Notes: generated by a model not told the origin, from the sequence alone. Numbered from the stretch's first letter, positions 43,894 to 55,876 are shown. The stretch: DNA of 64,000 nt from Deinandra increscens subsp. villosa (GCA_039602395.1 JBCNJP010000008.1:19235867-19299866), one strand, 5' to 3'. Made by a program: numbers and translations.

Positions 43894-45731
43894 ATGACTG
43901 ACTTAACTCTTGGTTCACTAAATGGTAGCTCTAACAAACCACCAATTTTCACTCCTGATGACTTTGATACTTGGAAACTCAGGATGGAAGGTTTTGTTAG
44001 AAGCCTAGACAGACGCATTTGGAACAGATTGACTGTAGGTCCTTACAGTCCAACTGTTCAATCTGCTGATGATGCCGAAGTGCAAAAATCAAAACCACTA
44101 GACAAATATGTTGAAGCTGATTATACTGAGCTTGAATATGATCACAAGGCCTACTGGACACTCCAGGCTGCATTACCCAACTCAATACAGGTAGGGTTCA
44201 AGGCATATAAGACAACACATGGCTTGTGGAATGCTCTCAGTGAGATGTATGAAGGGTCTAGTGAGGTTAAGGAAAACAAAAAGGATGTTTTGAAACAAAG
44301 ATATGAAAATTTCACTTACAAAACTGGTGAATCTATGACCAACCAGTATCTTAGATTTGTTTCACTTCTTGATGAATTGCAAAAGGTAGAAGTAACAACA
44401 GAACAGGCTGATGCCAACAGGAAGTTCTTGAGATCCTTACCTCCAATGTGGACTGTCTATACAGTAAGCATTAGGGAGTGCAAGGACCTCAAAAAGCTTA
44501 AACTAAGTGAACTCCATGGAGTCCTTAGTGCTTATGAAATGGAGCTTAATCTTAAGCAAAACAACTTTCCTGAAGCATCACCACAGTTGCAAACCACTGC
44601 TTTGGTTACAACTGATTTTCAAAAGATCTCAAATTCTTCTCAATATCACTCACCCTCAGTCAGTTTCAATGAGTCACCTAGATGCTCAGAGAGTTCTTCA
44701 ACACTGTTTGACAACTCTCACTCTGCCTATGTGGCAACTGACTCATCTCAAGGATTCACACGTGAAGACTTGGAATGTATAGGGGCAGATGATCTAGAAG
44801 AAATGGACATTTTAACTCAATTAGCTATGGTTTCTGTTAGGGCCCAAAGATTTTATAAAAGAACTGGAAGAATTTATAAAGGGTCAAAGGGATCATCAAT
44901 TGGGTTGGATAAATCTAAAGCTAAATGTTATAATTGTCACCAACTTGGTCATTTTGCCAGGGAATGCAAGCAACCAAGGAGAGATGGACATAACAATAAC
45001 AACAATGTCCAACAGAGATCAAACCATGGAAGCAACAACAGCAGCAGTCAACAAAACAACAACAACAGCAACCAACAGCCAACACAACCAAAACCACTTG
45101 GAAATCAAAATGTGGTGGCAGCTGTAGCTAACCAAACTGAATGCTATGAGTGGGATGACTTTGTCACTGAGTTTTAGCCAATCAACCATGCTTTGATGGC
45201 CAAAGAAGATTCAACTGAACAGGTAAATGAGATTCCTGAAAAAGTTTTGGAAAATCTATGCAGCCCTGCATGCATAGAACAAGTGTCAAAATACAGGAAA
45301 CATAACACTGATCTAATTGATGAAGTGTCTAATTTGAATGAGTTAAAGAATTGCTTTAAGAAAACTGAAAATGCATACATCACCAAAATTGAAAGTTTAA
45401 ACAAAGAATTTGATGCTTTGAAGCTAACTAACTCTATTTTGGAAACACAATTGGAGGATCTGTTGAACAAACTAACTATTTCAAGACAAGAAACAAAAGA
45501 TGCAAAAGCAGAAAATGATGTTCTTGAAATTAAGTTAAAAGATGCCTTGTTCACCTGTGACAAATTCCAAACAGCTAACAAGAAAGCTGAGAAACTTTGG
45601 AATGGGGTAATGCATGGGAAAACAGGTATTGGGTACAACAATGTTGAACCACCCAAGGAATACTCACCTGTTATTGCTCCAATCCAAGCACTTCAGAAGG
45701 AGTGTAGTGTGAGTCTAACTGTTGATAGCAC
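43894..45731 (+). pseudogene. gag: gag pseudogene of element F, incomplete at gap
   Basis: Starts MTDLTLGSLNGSSNKPP. 427 codons to an in-frame TAG at 45175-45177, where B has Glu (AEFEPVNHALM); the frame then continues open to the gap. It has the gag domain (KAYWTLQAALPNSIQ, YENFTYKTGES), a CCHC knuckle near 44926 (CYNCHQLGHFAREC), Asn/Gln-rich runs and a coiled coil. Apart from the TAG it is well kept, so this copy is younger than B. The second knuckle would lie inside or beyond the gap. Confidence 0.85.
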
Positions 45732-46231
45732 NNNNNNNNNNNNNNNNNNNNNNNNNNNNNNNNNNNNNNNNNNNNNNNNNNNNNNNNNNNNNNNNNNNNN
45801 NNNNNNNNNNNNNNNNNNNNNNNNNNNNNNNNNNNNNNNNNNNNNNNNNNNNNNNNNNNNNNNNNNNNNNNNNNNNNNNNNNNNNNNNNNNNNNNNNNNN
45901 NNNNNNNNNNNNNNNNNNNNNNNNNNNNNNNNNNNNNNNNNNNNNNNNNNNNNNNNNNNNNNNNNNNNNNNNNNNNNNNNNNNNNNNNNNNNNNNNNNNN
46001 NNNNNNNNNNNNNNNNNNNNNNNNNNNNNNNNNNNNNNNNNNNNNNNNNNNNNNNNNNNNNNNNNNNNNNNNNNNNNNNNNNNNNNNNNNNNNNNNNNNN
46101 NNNNNNNNNNNNNNNNNNNNNNNNNNNNNNNNNNNNNNNNNNNNNNNNNNNNNNNNNNNNNNNNNNNNNNNNNNNNNNNNNNNNNNNNNNNNNNNNNNNN
46201 NNNNNNNNNNNNNNNNNNNNNNNNNNNNNNN
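45732..46231. other. Assembly gap of exactly 500 N
   Basis: Round-number N run. Retrotransposon gag on the left, unrelated AT-rich DNA on the right, so true size and linkage are unknown. Confidence 0.98.
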
Positions 46232-47386
46232 TCTTTTGATTATCAGTTTAAGCATAAAGTAACTTTTAATACTAAAGTTCCATTGCAAAAAAACCAACAA
46301 AGATGAAGAGTAAATGTAATGGTTGTAACAGAAACTGTAGTTAAACCTAGTTTCTTTTTTCATTTATCATTAAAGAAATTTTGTTAAGGATCTATAAAGT
46401 AAATATGTACAACAAATTTACTTTCATTTCAATAACATATCATCATACATATTCACCAAGAAGCACCAAAACCAAATATTTCTTCACCTATAATGTTGTT
46501 GTAAAAAATTCAGAACCCCGACTGAGTATAGTACTACCTAACATCAAGATACAAAAGAAAGTTCTACAAATTTGGACTTAATCTCTATCGCATAACAATA
46601 TTGATCCTATCTATAGATCAATAGTATAATCTAAAACCTATGAACCATATATCTTTGAAATCACTTCTATTTTATAATGATAAACCACAACTATATGATC
46701 ATGATCATTTAAATTTCAAAGATGCTTTTTAAACATGTTATATGATATTAAGACTGTGAAATTGATTTTTGTAGATGGTAGAGTTTTGTTATCAGCCTAA
46801 CATTTAAAGTTTTGCTAATTATATGTTCACTATATTACTCTACTTTCCTACTGCTGATCTTCACTTAGATAATTGCCCTCCTGTTGCTACTAAGAAGAAT
46901 TTAAACTATAAAAATCACCAATTTATTTTAGTCTTTAAGACTAGATATATGAAATATACTAATTCTATGACAGCGGTCATCCCCGTTGTGAATAAGACTA
47001 TCAAAATGACAATGGTGATCATGGAGATCACTAATGATTGAACCTAAGATCCTAAGTAACCTTATTAAAGATTCACTTCTATCCACAATACTTATAAAAG
47101 GCCTAATAATCTTTGAATATATACTATCATTATGAATTAGATGAAAGACATAATATATTATTAATTCTGCATACACTTTCTACACCTAATGAGCCTATAT
47201 AAAATATATACTCTTCAAAACCTTATGGAATATCGATATTTATTTCAACCAATTTACAATTTCCAACAACACCACCAACATTTTTCTATCTCCTATTCAG
47301 CATGATTAAAGTAAAAGTCAGAGACATATAAATAGATGCAAGTTGCAAACCAACCCCTAAAGAAATCAACATTCGAACCTCTTAAA

Positions 47387-47541
47387 AAGTAAGAAAGCTT
47401 CAACGTACTCAGGTATACCACAACAATTATTAACTAAAAGGATTGAATTATGGCTTGTTAAAGAAAATATTACAACAAAAAGTAAGAGAACTTCATACTC
47501 AGGTATACCACAACAATTATTAACTAAAAGGATTAAATTAG
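47387..47541. repeat. Direct duplication, period 90 bp
   Basis: TACTCAGGTATACCACAACA at 47406 and 47496, each followed by ATTATTAACTAAAAGGATT; AGTAAGA precedes both. Confidence 0.88.
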
Positions 47542-48338
47542 GACACATACCTGAACGCGAGAAATCTAAGATGTTCAACAGCTAACATAAGAAAAAAGAG
47601 TAGCTTTAGAGGAACCAAAAACTAAAAGATTAAGAACATATAGCACAAACAGACCTGTGGATTGTGGATCGAAGAAAATCAGAAGAAATCGTCCAGGAAA
47701 TCAGGCGGAAAAAAACCAAGAAGCAGAGAGTGAAATCGATTAGAACAAAGCCAGAGGAGTACGTGTAATCCCCCAAAGAGTTTCTTATGCTGACCAAGCA
47801 GAAAAGTACGACACGTATATAAGAAAGGTACTGACACGTGTATAAGGAAGATAGGTAAACCATTTTTCACCTATGGGCACGAAACCATAGGTGAAGTTTG
47901 TGATTGTATATATACACAATTACAACTTCAAATCTAAATATTAACAAAACCATAAAGTAGAATACATATATTTCTTTCTAACCATTTCAAACTTGATGAA
48001 CAAACATAATTAATTTAGTATAACTATTTAGGCTCATTCACACCATAACATACTACTTATTCAAAACCTGTTTAAACTACCATATTTGTAACATATAAGC
48101 TTCAAGTACATGAAAGACAAAATATAGGGAATATGATAAGAGTTAATATAATGTAACCAATAAAAATATAGACTTAAATATATAAAAGTGTTCCATAATA
48201 TACCCTCATCATTACCCCTATAGTAAAAATGAACGTTAAAAGACATGAAAATGAATTACCAAACTGTATTACTAAAATATTAAAGGGTGAAAACTGTATT
48301 AATGAGATGATGTTACCAATATATTTTTATAATGATCT

Positions 48339-48354
48339 CCCCCCCCCCCCCCCG

Positions 48355-48398
<44 letters not shown>

Positions 48399-48408
48399 TA
48401 TATATAGA
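48339..48408. repeat. Compound microsatellite: poly-C, (CT)n, (AT)n
   Basis: About 15 C, then a CT run, then alternating AT to 48408. Confidence 0.95.
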
Positions 48409-48991
48409 TGAAAATGAGTTGTCACCCTCTTGGTGATGTAGCATGCAGTCATTAGTCCATGTGACGTGCTGACGGCATATGGTGTTGTCATGTGATATTT
48501 TTTTTTGGTTTCTTATCCAAACGTAACATAATTGGGTGGTCAAGTAGGTATATTCGTGTGAGTGTAACAAAGGCGTTGGTGTTGCGTTGATGGTGTAATT
48601 CGTACAGTCGTGTAATATAGATTTTCTTTATTTTTTTCTTTTCAATGTCAACGAATTTAACACATAGGTTGTTGGTATAATAGGTCATGTAACATAGATT
48701 TTAGGTCGTAGGCTCAATATTTTAAGTGTTTGGATCGTTACACATTTCTAAAATTTCCATTCTATCTACGTAACATTATAGCAATGCAGCTGTTTTGTGT
48801 GCCCGTGTTATATCGACGGTAACACACAAATTTATGATATCTAGTTACTCATAAAGATAACATGCGTTTAAAAATAAGAGGAACCGACATGGGAATTATG
48901 GTTAAGGTAAGTTTCTCATAGAGGAACCGACATGGGGATGATGGTTGAGGGTTTGAGATTTTTGAGGTCTCAACTTCAAAACCTGACTCAT

Positions 48992-49011
48992 GGGGGGGGG
49001 GGGGGGGGGGG
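48992..49011. repeat. Poly-G tract of 20
   Basis: Twenty consecutive G; length may be affected by sequencing error. Confidence 0.95.
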
Positions 49012-49517
49012 TTACCAAGTGGTGGGTTGATCTTTCTGGGTGAGTCAAGCCTTGAGTGTCAAATCTAGTATGAGCGATTGCAATCTCGTTTCAAGAAGGC
49101 TCACTTAAATATTGGAGATTTGGGGGTCGTTCCAAACAACGTTAAAAAAAGACATTTGATGTAAAAGATAGATCAACATAAAAACATGTCATTTATAATT
49201 GTTCAACATAGGATTAGATTGTTCATGTCCGCATGTTGCGACGCCATTGTACTAAAAAACAAACAAATTCATACAGACACAACTCGATCAAGGGTTTAAC
49301 CTGTCGGAGCTTTGTTATGTGTCACTGTAAGTAAATAAAACATGTAAGTAATATACCGTAATGATCAAAGCAAAACCATACCAAAATAGCAAAAAGAAAA
49401 TACCTCAAAATATAATTTACATCGAAACAAAAAATGTTATAAATTTTAACGTGTTTGAACACCATCTTATGATCAGGTTGAACTAGGCATGATTCTTTTA
49501 GACATTTAAATGAAAAC

Positions 49518-49800
49518 GCATACCTAATGGTACGAATAACACGAAAAAAACCTAAGAAAGAAAGACATAAATAGATTTATAAAGAACACATACTTAAACA
49601 AGAAAATTTTATAGTTATCAAGGTATAGAAAAAATACATATAAAAGTAAATAAAAGTGCACACCTAATGGTATGAATAACACAAAAATTAAAAAAAAACC
49701 TAAGAAAGACATAAAAAAATTTAGATTTCTAAATTTACACACATAAAAAAAATTCATAGTTAGTGAAGTATAGAAAATAAAAGCAGATACAAATGTAAAA
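49518..49800. repeat. Direct duplication, period about 141 bp
   Basis: CCTAATGGTACGAATAACAC at 49522 and the variant CCTAATGGTATGAATAACAC at 49663, each followed by CCTAAGAAAG and further similarity. Confidence 0.8.
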
Positions 49801-49834
49801 ATTAAACAATAAGTTTTTTTTTCTCACTAAATAA

Positions 49835-50275
49835 AAAGTTACAAAAAAAATAAATAACGTGGCCAAAATAAAAATAGAAAAAGCAAAGTGACAAAAAACA
49901 AAATATAAATAAAAGAAGTTACGTGGTAAAAAAAGAAAGTAAATTGACCAAAACAAAAAAATAAAAGAAAAAAAAACGTGACAAAAATGGAAATAAAAAT
50001 GTGACGTGGTAAGAAGAAAAAAGTTACGTGGTCAATTGAAAAAATAAAATTCATATGGTCAATACAAAAAAAAATTAAAAAAAGTTACGTGGCTAAAATG
50101 AAAAAAAAAGTTACATGGCTAAAATGAAAAAAAAGTAAAGTGACTAAAATAGAAAAAAACAAAAATAAAAAGAAAAAATAAAGTGACTAAAATAGAAAAA
50201 AACAAAAATAGAAAGAAAAAAGTACCTGCTAAAAATAAAAATACAAAAAGTGATATGAACAAAATGAAATTTTTT
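49835..50275. repeat. A-rich degenerate minisatellite
   Basis: Recurring AAAGTTACGTGG, AAAGTGAC and GGCTAAAATGAAAAAA units of irregular length in an A-rich background. Confidence 0.75.
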
Positions 50276-50794
50276 AAAAGGGTTCTAAACTAGATGAGAG
50301 GCAGAGACAACGAAAGAAGAGAAACTTACTTTATTCCAGAATCAAGAATAGCCAGAGACAACTACTTTGAGAACAATCAATCAGTATGTGCAATATACCA
50401 GTCTTTGTGATATCCTCTTTCAAATAGATCACAGATCTTCCCGCTTAGCTGCACTGCTCTCTGAGCTTTTTTGTCCGCTATCGCTTCCTCTAGTGATCTC
50501 TCTTCAGCAGTTGCAGTACGATTCTTTCATTCATTTCTCTATACTATTTCTTAAGTTTGTTTATTGTATATCTCTAATCTTGATAGAGATCATCCATTCA
50601 ACTTGACTAGTATTCAACTTGACTAGTATGGGTACACCACCTTAAACTTCTCACTAAATGATAAATGATGACCCTTGAAAAAGTCTCAATGGGAAGTGAA
50701 CACCATTTCATATCTTTCGCAATATCTCTATGATTCACCTCTCACCTTTGTATAGTATGATTGTACAAATGATTGTGTATGATAGTAAAAACAC

Positions 50795-50960
50795 ACTCAT
50801 GAGGGGAGACTTGGGGCTGAAAGGTCACAAGTTCGATCCTTGAGCTCCCAGGTTTTATCACCCGGCCGCTCGCGGAGGTGGATTTTCCTTGGAATGAGCT
50901 CAACTGGTGTAAATAGTCCCTGGGTTTTTCGGGACATTCGTTGGCTGTTAAAAAAAAAGA
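50795..50960 (+). mobile_element. Possible tRNA-derived SINE
   Basis: A B-box-like AAGTTCGATCCT lies at 50829-50840, followed by a GC-rich body and TTGGCTGTTAAAAAAAAAG. Flanks AAACACAC and AAACACT could be a target duplication. The A box is weak. Size and shape fit a plant SINE. Confidence 0.45.
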
Positions 50961-51726
50961 AACACTATTTCTCTTGCTCTCTTAATCTTTAGGATATGAT
51001 CAGATTCTATAACCACTCAAGAACATGAAGAATTGAATCTTTAGGGTTTTAATGTGTGTCAAAAGTGTTCGAGAGTGGTTACTTAAATACTCACAGGAGA
51101 AAGGAACTAAAGTGAACATGAATAGACCGGGGTCTCCATGAAGCACCTTTTCAGTTTTCACTCTCAAAATATTAACCGGTTAAAAAGAATTCATAAAATT
51201 ATAAACAAGTGGTATAAAATTAATTATAAAAAAAAGTTGGCAAGAGCTCAAAACTTCAGTGGTTTTAATTTCTAGTTTTCCTGACAAGACATTTAACAAG
51301 TGAAAATAAAATCAACTGAAATAAGATGAATGTTGACCAAGAAAGAAATAGACAAAAAACATAATATGTAAAGTATCTTTTCCTGAAAATTGGTTTGATC
51401 TTTGTCTCCTTTCCTGTTTAATTTAGTATTACCATATTTGTGTAGTCACCATGATTTAACCGGATTAATTTTGGAAAAAAAAATGCAACTCTTCTAGAAG
51501 ACCTCATTCAACACTTCATAAATAAATGTTATAAAACCATTTTTATAAGAAGTGTAATGTTATTTATAAGATATTATGTAGTTTTAATCTTTTCTTTTAA
51601 TTCCTAAATTATATATCAGTGTACACCACTTAAATTTTTTGAATATGAGTCTCCACCAAAACCATAGAGGACATTGCTATTTTTTATTGGTGGTGATGTT
51701 GTAGATGAAGATAAAGATGGGGGTTA

Positions 51727-52596
51727 GGGTGGGGGGTGGGTGTTTTGAATATGAGTCTCCATCAGACAACCATTTGAATCATACAACCAATCAATCATGT
51801 TGTGTCAACAGGAGAGAGAATACTAAATGATGTTTTGATTGGTATGGTTGCCTAAATGTTTAGGCAAACTTCTTTATTTTTATTTTTAACACTAAAACAT
51901 ATAAAATTAAACCAAAGCATTCATTATAAAATAAAAACATAAAAATTCATTAAATTAAAAAAAAAAGTTACAAAGTCCTAAAAATAAAAAAAATACAATT
52001 TCCTAAAAATAAAAATATTACCAAATCCTAAAAATAAAAAATTACCAAATCCTATAAATAAAACAACAACCACCATCTAAAAATTACATTGCCACCCATA
52101 TCTCGCCGCCACTCGACGTTTTTCTTCCAAAAGCACCGGTAGCAATGTTGAAATAGAAAACGGGTTGTGGGTGTGTTTGTGGTTGAGGAATGTTGGAAGG
52201 ATTGCCTTTATCTTTCCGGACTTTCAGTCGGAATTTCTTGTTGCCGGTGGCCGGTGACTTGTTCTTCCTTGAATCCATGATGAAAGAGTGATTCCTTTTT
52301 TTTTGTGTGGAGAAAAACGAGAAGTAGAGGTGTAAAATTATTGGAGTGTTATTGGGTTTTTATAGGGTTATGGGTGAATTTTTAAAAAATTTAAAAACTA
52401 GCCGTTGGATGGAATGTAACGGTCGAAAACGGCTAGTTTCTTTGGCAAGTTTTCGCCGAAATTGGGTTTGGGGGTTGCCGAAAAAAGTGATGCCGCATGG
52501 GGGGTATGGTCGCCGTTAACATGCCGATGGTTGCCGAGAGTTGCCGAGAGTTGCCGAGAGTTGCCGAGGGGGTATGCCGAGACATACCCCCCACCC
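51727..52596. mobile_element. Possible non-autonomous PIF/Harbinger-like element
   Basis: Ends GGGTGGGGGGT (51727) and ACCCCCCACCC (to 52596) are inverted, with TTA at 51724-51726 and 52597-52599, the target preferred by PIF/Harbinger elements. Subterminal GTTGCCGAG repeats (four, 52532-52568). The left flank is not gag-like while the right flank is, so the TTA match could be chance. Confidence 0.4.
52084..52278 (-). CDS. Small basic ORF in the Harbinger-like element
   Basis: 64 aa (MDSRKNKSPATGNKKF...), Lys-rich N-terminus, FYFN-containing C-terminus. Too short for a transposase or complete Myb-like ORF1; it may be a remnant of the DNA-binding accessory ORF such elements carry. The family is not recognised from sequence alone. 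Confidence 0.35.
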   Translation of the reverse strand: MDSRKNKSPATGNKKFRLKVRKDKGNPSNIPQPQTHPQPVFYFNIATGAFGRKTSSGGEIWVAM

Positions 52597-52599
52597 TTA

Positions 52600-53146
52600 T
52601 GGTCAATTACTATCCAAGAAACCAATGAAAATTGACAAGGCTGTTAAAGATAAAGGTGCAAAGAAATCACCATATCCGAAGGAATTTTTTTACTATTCTG
52701 GAAGATCGTCTTCTTCAAGAAGTCCATCTCCTAGGTATGATTCCTCTGATGATTTCTTTGATAATTTTGATTCTGAGCGTTCATCTGGTTTTTCAAAATC
52801 CAAACAATTTTCCAATGTGTTTAGAGAAAGACTTTGTTATGTATGTCGTCAACCGGGACATCTCGCTGCTGAGTGTCCGACGACTGCATATATCGACAAA
52901 ACTGCCAAATATGTGGATAACAAAGGTCAAATTTTTGATGAACCATGGTTTCCAAAGCGTAAATCAACTCGTAAATCGTCTTGGTCTAATCCTAGTACGT
53001 CGGTTGAATCTGATTCCGGTTCTGATAAAAAATTAAAACTTTTACAAATTTGGAAACCAATTGTTGTTTCCAAGGCCAACAAGGACTTTGTGGAAGACAC
53101 CGGGCGACCCGACGCTGTTGAATCGGGTCGATCCCAATACGACTAA
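52600..53146 (+). pseudogene. gag: gag C-terminal fragment, element C
   Basis: Open to a stop at 53146. Ser/Arg-rich (SGRSSSSRSPSPRYDSSDDFF, shared with E as SPPPRYDSSDDFF), then a CCHC knuckle near 52836 (CYVCRQPGHLAAEC), then a tail NKDFVEDTGRPDAVESGR similar to KDFVEDDGRPKASGLG at the end of A's gag. The N-terminal 80 percent is missing. Confidence 0.85.
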
Positions 53147-53786
53147 TGTTTTATTTGGTGTCAAGCAGGTGTTTCAGGAAGACCTTTCGGTGATTGGTTA
53201 ATTGCTGTTTGTGAAATATCTGTTTTTAATTAAACTGAATTTCAAAATACATTTTGTTTTCAAAATACTAAACTGGACGTATTCGTGTTGGTTGATCAAT
53301 TTTTCTTGTTTTTCACTCCATCTCATTCTGAGGGGGAGTTTGTTTTTGCGAAAAGTAAAAAATAGTGTGTTGTTTTCCATATCGTAAAAATGAAAATCTA
53401 TAAATAGAGTTGTCATTTTTGGGGGAGAAATTTGGAAAAGACAAAAACAATGAAAAATGCAAAAATCCAAAAACATTGAAAACTGAGAAATTGTATCCGA
53501 CATGTTTGGGAAATGATAGTACATTGGCTGATATTGTCTGACTCATGGATAAAGTAGATGAACAAGCCATAAGAGCATTTGATCGATGTGCAAGGTAGGC
53601 TCGGCAAATCAGAAAGTATACAAATGTGATATACACTAAATCTGATGCTTGACCTAGTGGACAACATCTTGATGCATGTCTCATGATATATCAAGAAAAA
53701 GATATGTGAAAAATAAAATGAGAAGTCACTGTGTATACATGTGTTCATTTTGCAAAGATTTAAACTTGTTTGATTTTCTTTATTTT

Positions 53787-53846
53787 GTCAAACGATCGGA
53801 CTTTCTCTGCGTGTCGAAAGACCGACCTGATTGTTGTTCATTTGAC
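53787..53846 (+). other. Structured RNA module 1 (element C)
   Basis: GTCAAACGA with TCATTTGAC (one C-A mismatch). Inner hairpin GTC-GAAA-GAC against ATC-GAAA-GAT in A and E: a compensated pair change. Confidence 0.65.
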
Positions 53847-53873
53847 GTTCTGCTTTATTTTCTTTGGTGTTTC

Positions 53874-53937
53874 GTATAACTCATCGGACTTTCTCTGCGT
53901 GTACGGGAGTACCGACCTGATTGTTGTTGAGTTATAC
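53874..53937 (+). other. Structured RNA module 2 (element C)
   Basis: GTATAACTC pairs perfectly with GAGTTATAC. Inner hairpin GTAC-GGGA-GTAC. Core CTCTGCG ... GACCTGATTG. Confidence 0.7.
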
Positions 53938-53966
53938 AATTTCAAGTTGTTTTATTTTCTTATTTT

Positions 53967-54025
53967 GTTAAATCCGAGGCCTTATCTGCGTATCGAAAGA
54001 TCGACCTTAAGGTAGACGATTTAAC
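53967..54025 (+). other. Structured RNA module 3 (element C)
   Basis: GTTAAATC pairs perfectly with GATTTAAC, an outer stem entirely unlike CCTAAACA/TGTTTAGG of A and E at the same place. Inner hairpin ATC-GAAA-GAT, core ATCTGCG ... GACCTTAAGG, which also resembles the modules of D. Confidence 0.7.
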
Positions 54026-54749
54026 GTTCTTATTTCTTTTTGCATGAAACACAGTTGACTATTTCATGGTTACAATCATTATGTGATTTAATTCACAAAT
54101 GAGATCACAAAATGTGATAAGCAAAGCATATCTGAGTATGTCTGATAGTGTGGGGTACACTGGTCAATGCAAATCTAAATCAATACTTTAACATATCCAG
54201 ATGTTATGAGTATGATTGTGCCAGAGTTTAAAATTGGACAAGTTATATCTGCAATCGGCATGGCTTATGTGCTACAATAATCGAAATTGAAGTGTAGTTC
54301 AACATGTTATGATCAATATGATCCCAAGTCGTGATCTTTCTCACAAAAGACAAAAAAAAAATAGTGTCTGATTCGGTATTGTTTTTCTTTTCTTATTAGA
54401 AAATACCAAAAAGATTTTAGGTGTGTTTTGATATTAAAGTTTCTAAAAGCCAAAAAGATTTTGTTTCTGATTTGTTTTTAATTGATCAACACGGAATACG
54501 AAATCAATTTCAAAATCAAAATATCTTGGAGTCTCGAAGAGACGTTTTGCGCCAAGATTATTTATGTTGACAGGTTTCTATGTGAAAGAGAACATCACAG
54601 CTTCAAGTCTTCTGAAGATTGTTGATAAAGAGATTACACACGATGCAATATCAAGTATTCAAGATTGAACTCATCATCGAGATCGAGGAAGAGTTTGATT
54701 GAAGATACAAGATACAAGTTTGAATAGAGAAGATGATACTGCACATGCC

Positions 54750-54760
54750 GAGGGGGAGTT
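54750..54760 (+). other. Polypurine tract of element C
   Basis: GAGGGGGAGTT directly before the LTR start. Confidence 0.85.
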
Positions 54761-55094
54761 TGTTGATACAAAGTCCTGATCGTCATGTGAAGTATCGAAT
54801 AAAAGACGAAGTCTCACAAGATAGCTGAGGTCCGAACTCCCAGCGAACCTGGAGTTCGGACAGCGCCGAACGTGTGACCGAACTTGAGGTTCGGCCAGTC
54901 ATAGTTCAGCCTTATAAATAGTTGCGTCTTGTGTTGTATTCAGCAATAGTCTGAGCTTCTGTGTCATATTCTCTAAGTGTACTCTGTGGTTCTCTCAGTG
55001 GTTAATACAAGTCTTTTGTATTTACTCTCTGCGTTTTACTTGTTTACATTGATTTCATATCGACTAAGTAGAAGATCCATACGCTCACGCACTT
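54761..55094 (+). repeat. 3' LTR of element C (end uncertain)
   Basis: Starts TGTTGATACAAAG. CCGAAC words (54830-54900), then TATA box TTATAAATAG (54912-54921). The last part, about 55060-55090, resembles the end of E's LTR (AAGATCCATACGCTCACGC against ACGATCCATCGCTCCTTGC). It has no clean CA end before D sequence begins. Confidence 0.7.
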
Positions 55095-55876
55095 TCAATC
55101 TAGCAATCATTTCAGGAAAGAAAGGTACCTCGATTCCTTGATACTTGCCTTTGTGGTACTTGCTGTAAGAACCAGTGTTCATCGAACTGGTTGAGAAGGT
55201 CTCTCCTTGCTTTACCAAGGTTGGATAGTAATGATTCAAGATTGCCTGAACGAAACGTGGATACATCAGGAACTTCTTTTGTCTTCCAGTGGGATGTAAG
55301 TTAGAAATCATCCACTTCATCAGTTGGTGAGAAAGATTGAAGCCTTCACCAGAGACAAATCCATGAATGGCATACGCAGTGTCCTCAATGAAATCATCTG
55401 GAGAGCCTTGCGGTGACCAAATGCAGATATGAAGAAGCTGATGATGAATTTCCAGTTCGTTGGGAATAAGGTCTTCTGAACCTTGTTACTGACGTCTGGG
55501 AGGAAAACACCAGAATATCCCATTCTTGTAAGAGTTGCTTGCCACTGAGCCCTTGTAAAGGTCTTTGGCTTGTCAGCATCATCTAAGTTCAGGACAGTTC
55601 TTATCTTTTCTTCCGTGATTTCAACATCAGTATTTTGAATCTTTGACCTTATTACACTTGTTCATCGTCATGCTCAGCAGATTCAGCATTATTCCAAAAT
55701 GCTTCAATAATACCCTTGTAAATGACAGGATTGATCTGCATAGTTGTTGCCCAGTTTGATTGTAGCAAAAGGTCGAGAGCTTGCTCATCAGCACCTTCCC
55801 AGTTTTTGTTAAAGATGCACCTTCCGTTGTGCAGGCGACCATACTCTAAAGCTTCATCAGCTTGTCTGGGAGGCAT
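55095..55876 (-). pseudogene. Accessory ORF fragment, element D
   Basis: Read from ATG 55876 (MPPRQADEALEYG) just after TGCAG. Broken by a frameshift near 55650 and a stop or frameshift near 55320, with frames continuing to about 55095. It matches element A's accessory protein over the N-terminal domain: ITEEKIRTVLNLD against FTEADIRRVLKLE, and YPRFVQAILNHYYPTLVK against YPRFLQMILNDLYPNLVK. The long C-terminal part is absent, cut by the junction with the LTR of C. Low identity outside these blocks means an old split between lineages. Confidence 0.75.

Larger units (their letters stand above)
43140..45731 (+). mobile_element. Element F: B-type copia, cut by an assembly gap
   Basis: 5' LTR (start uncertain) with AACCGGAAG words at 43142-43285, Met primer site at 43780-43791, gag from 43894 to the gap. 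LTR and gag match element B. The right part is lost: DNA after the gap is not retrotransposon pol. Confidence 0.75.
46232..50790. other. AT-rich intergenic DNA with simple repeats
   Basis: No convincing gene. Notable contents are listed separately. A hairpin CACCTATGG / CCATAGGTG lies at 47868-47893. Many short ORFs here arise from low-complexity sequence. Confidence 0.6.
53147..54750 (+). other. Conserved non-coding 3' region of element C
   Basis: GTGTCAAGCAGGTGTTTCAGG near the gag stop resembles a splice acceptor. Two internal polypurine tracts (GAGGGGGAGTTTG at 53331, TTTGGGGGAGAAAT at 53418), A-rich stretch, GAAATGATAGTACATTG, three modules, GATCTTTCTCACAAAA and AAAAAGATTTTAGGTGTGTT (54409). 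Co-linear with E and A. Confidence 0.75.
52597..55094 (+). mobile_element. Element C: truncated gag-only SIRE-type copia
   Basis: The last 180 codons of gag, 1.6 kb of non-coding DNA with three RNA modules, polypurine tract, and most of a 3' LTR. Layout equals element E: no pol between gag and LTR. Left side lost at the Harbinger-like end, right side lost where D begins. Confidence 0.8.

Noticed and set aside
48992..49011. Poly-G as a functional G-quadruplex
   Set aside because: An uninterrupted homopolymer of uncertain length is more simply a microsatellite or sequencing artefact.
49524..50054. Phe/Leu-rich minus-strand ORFs
   Set aside because: They arise from the A-rich minisatellite read in reverse.
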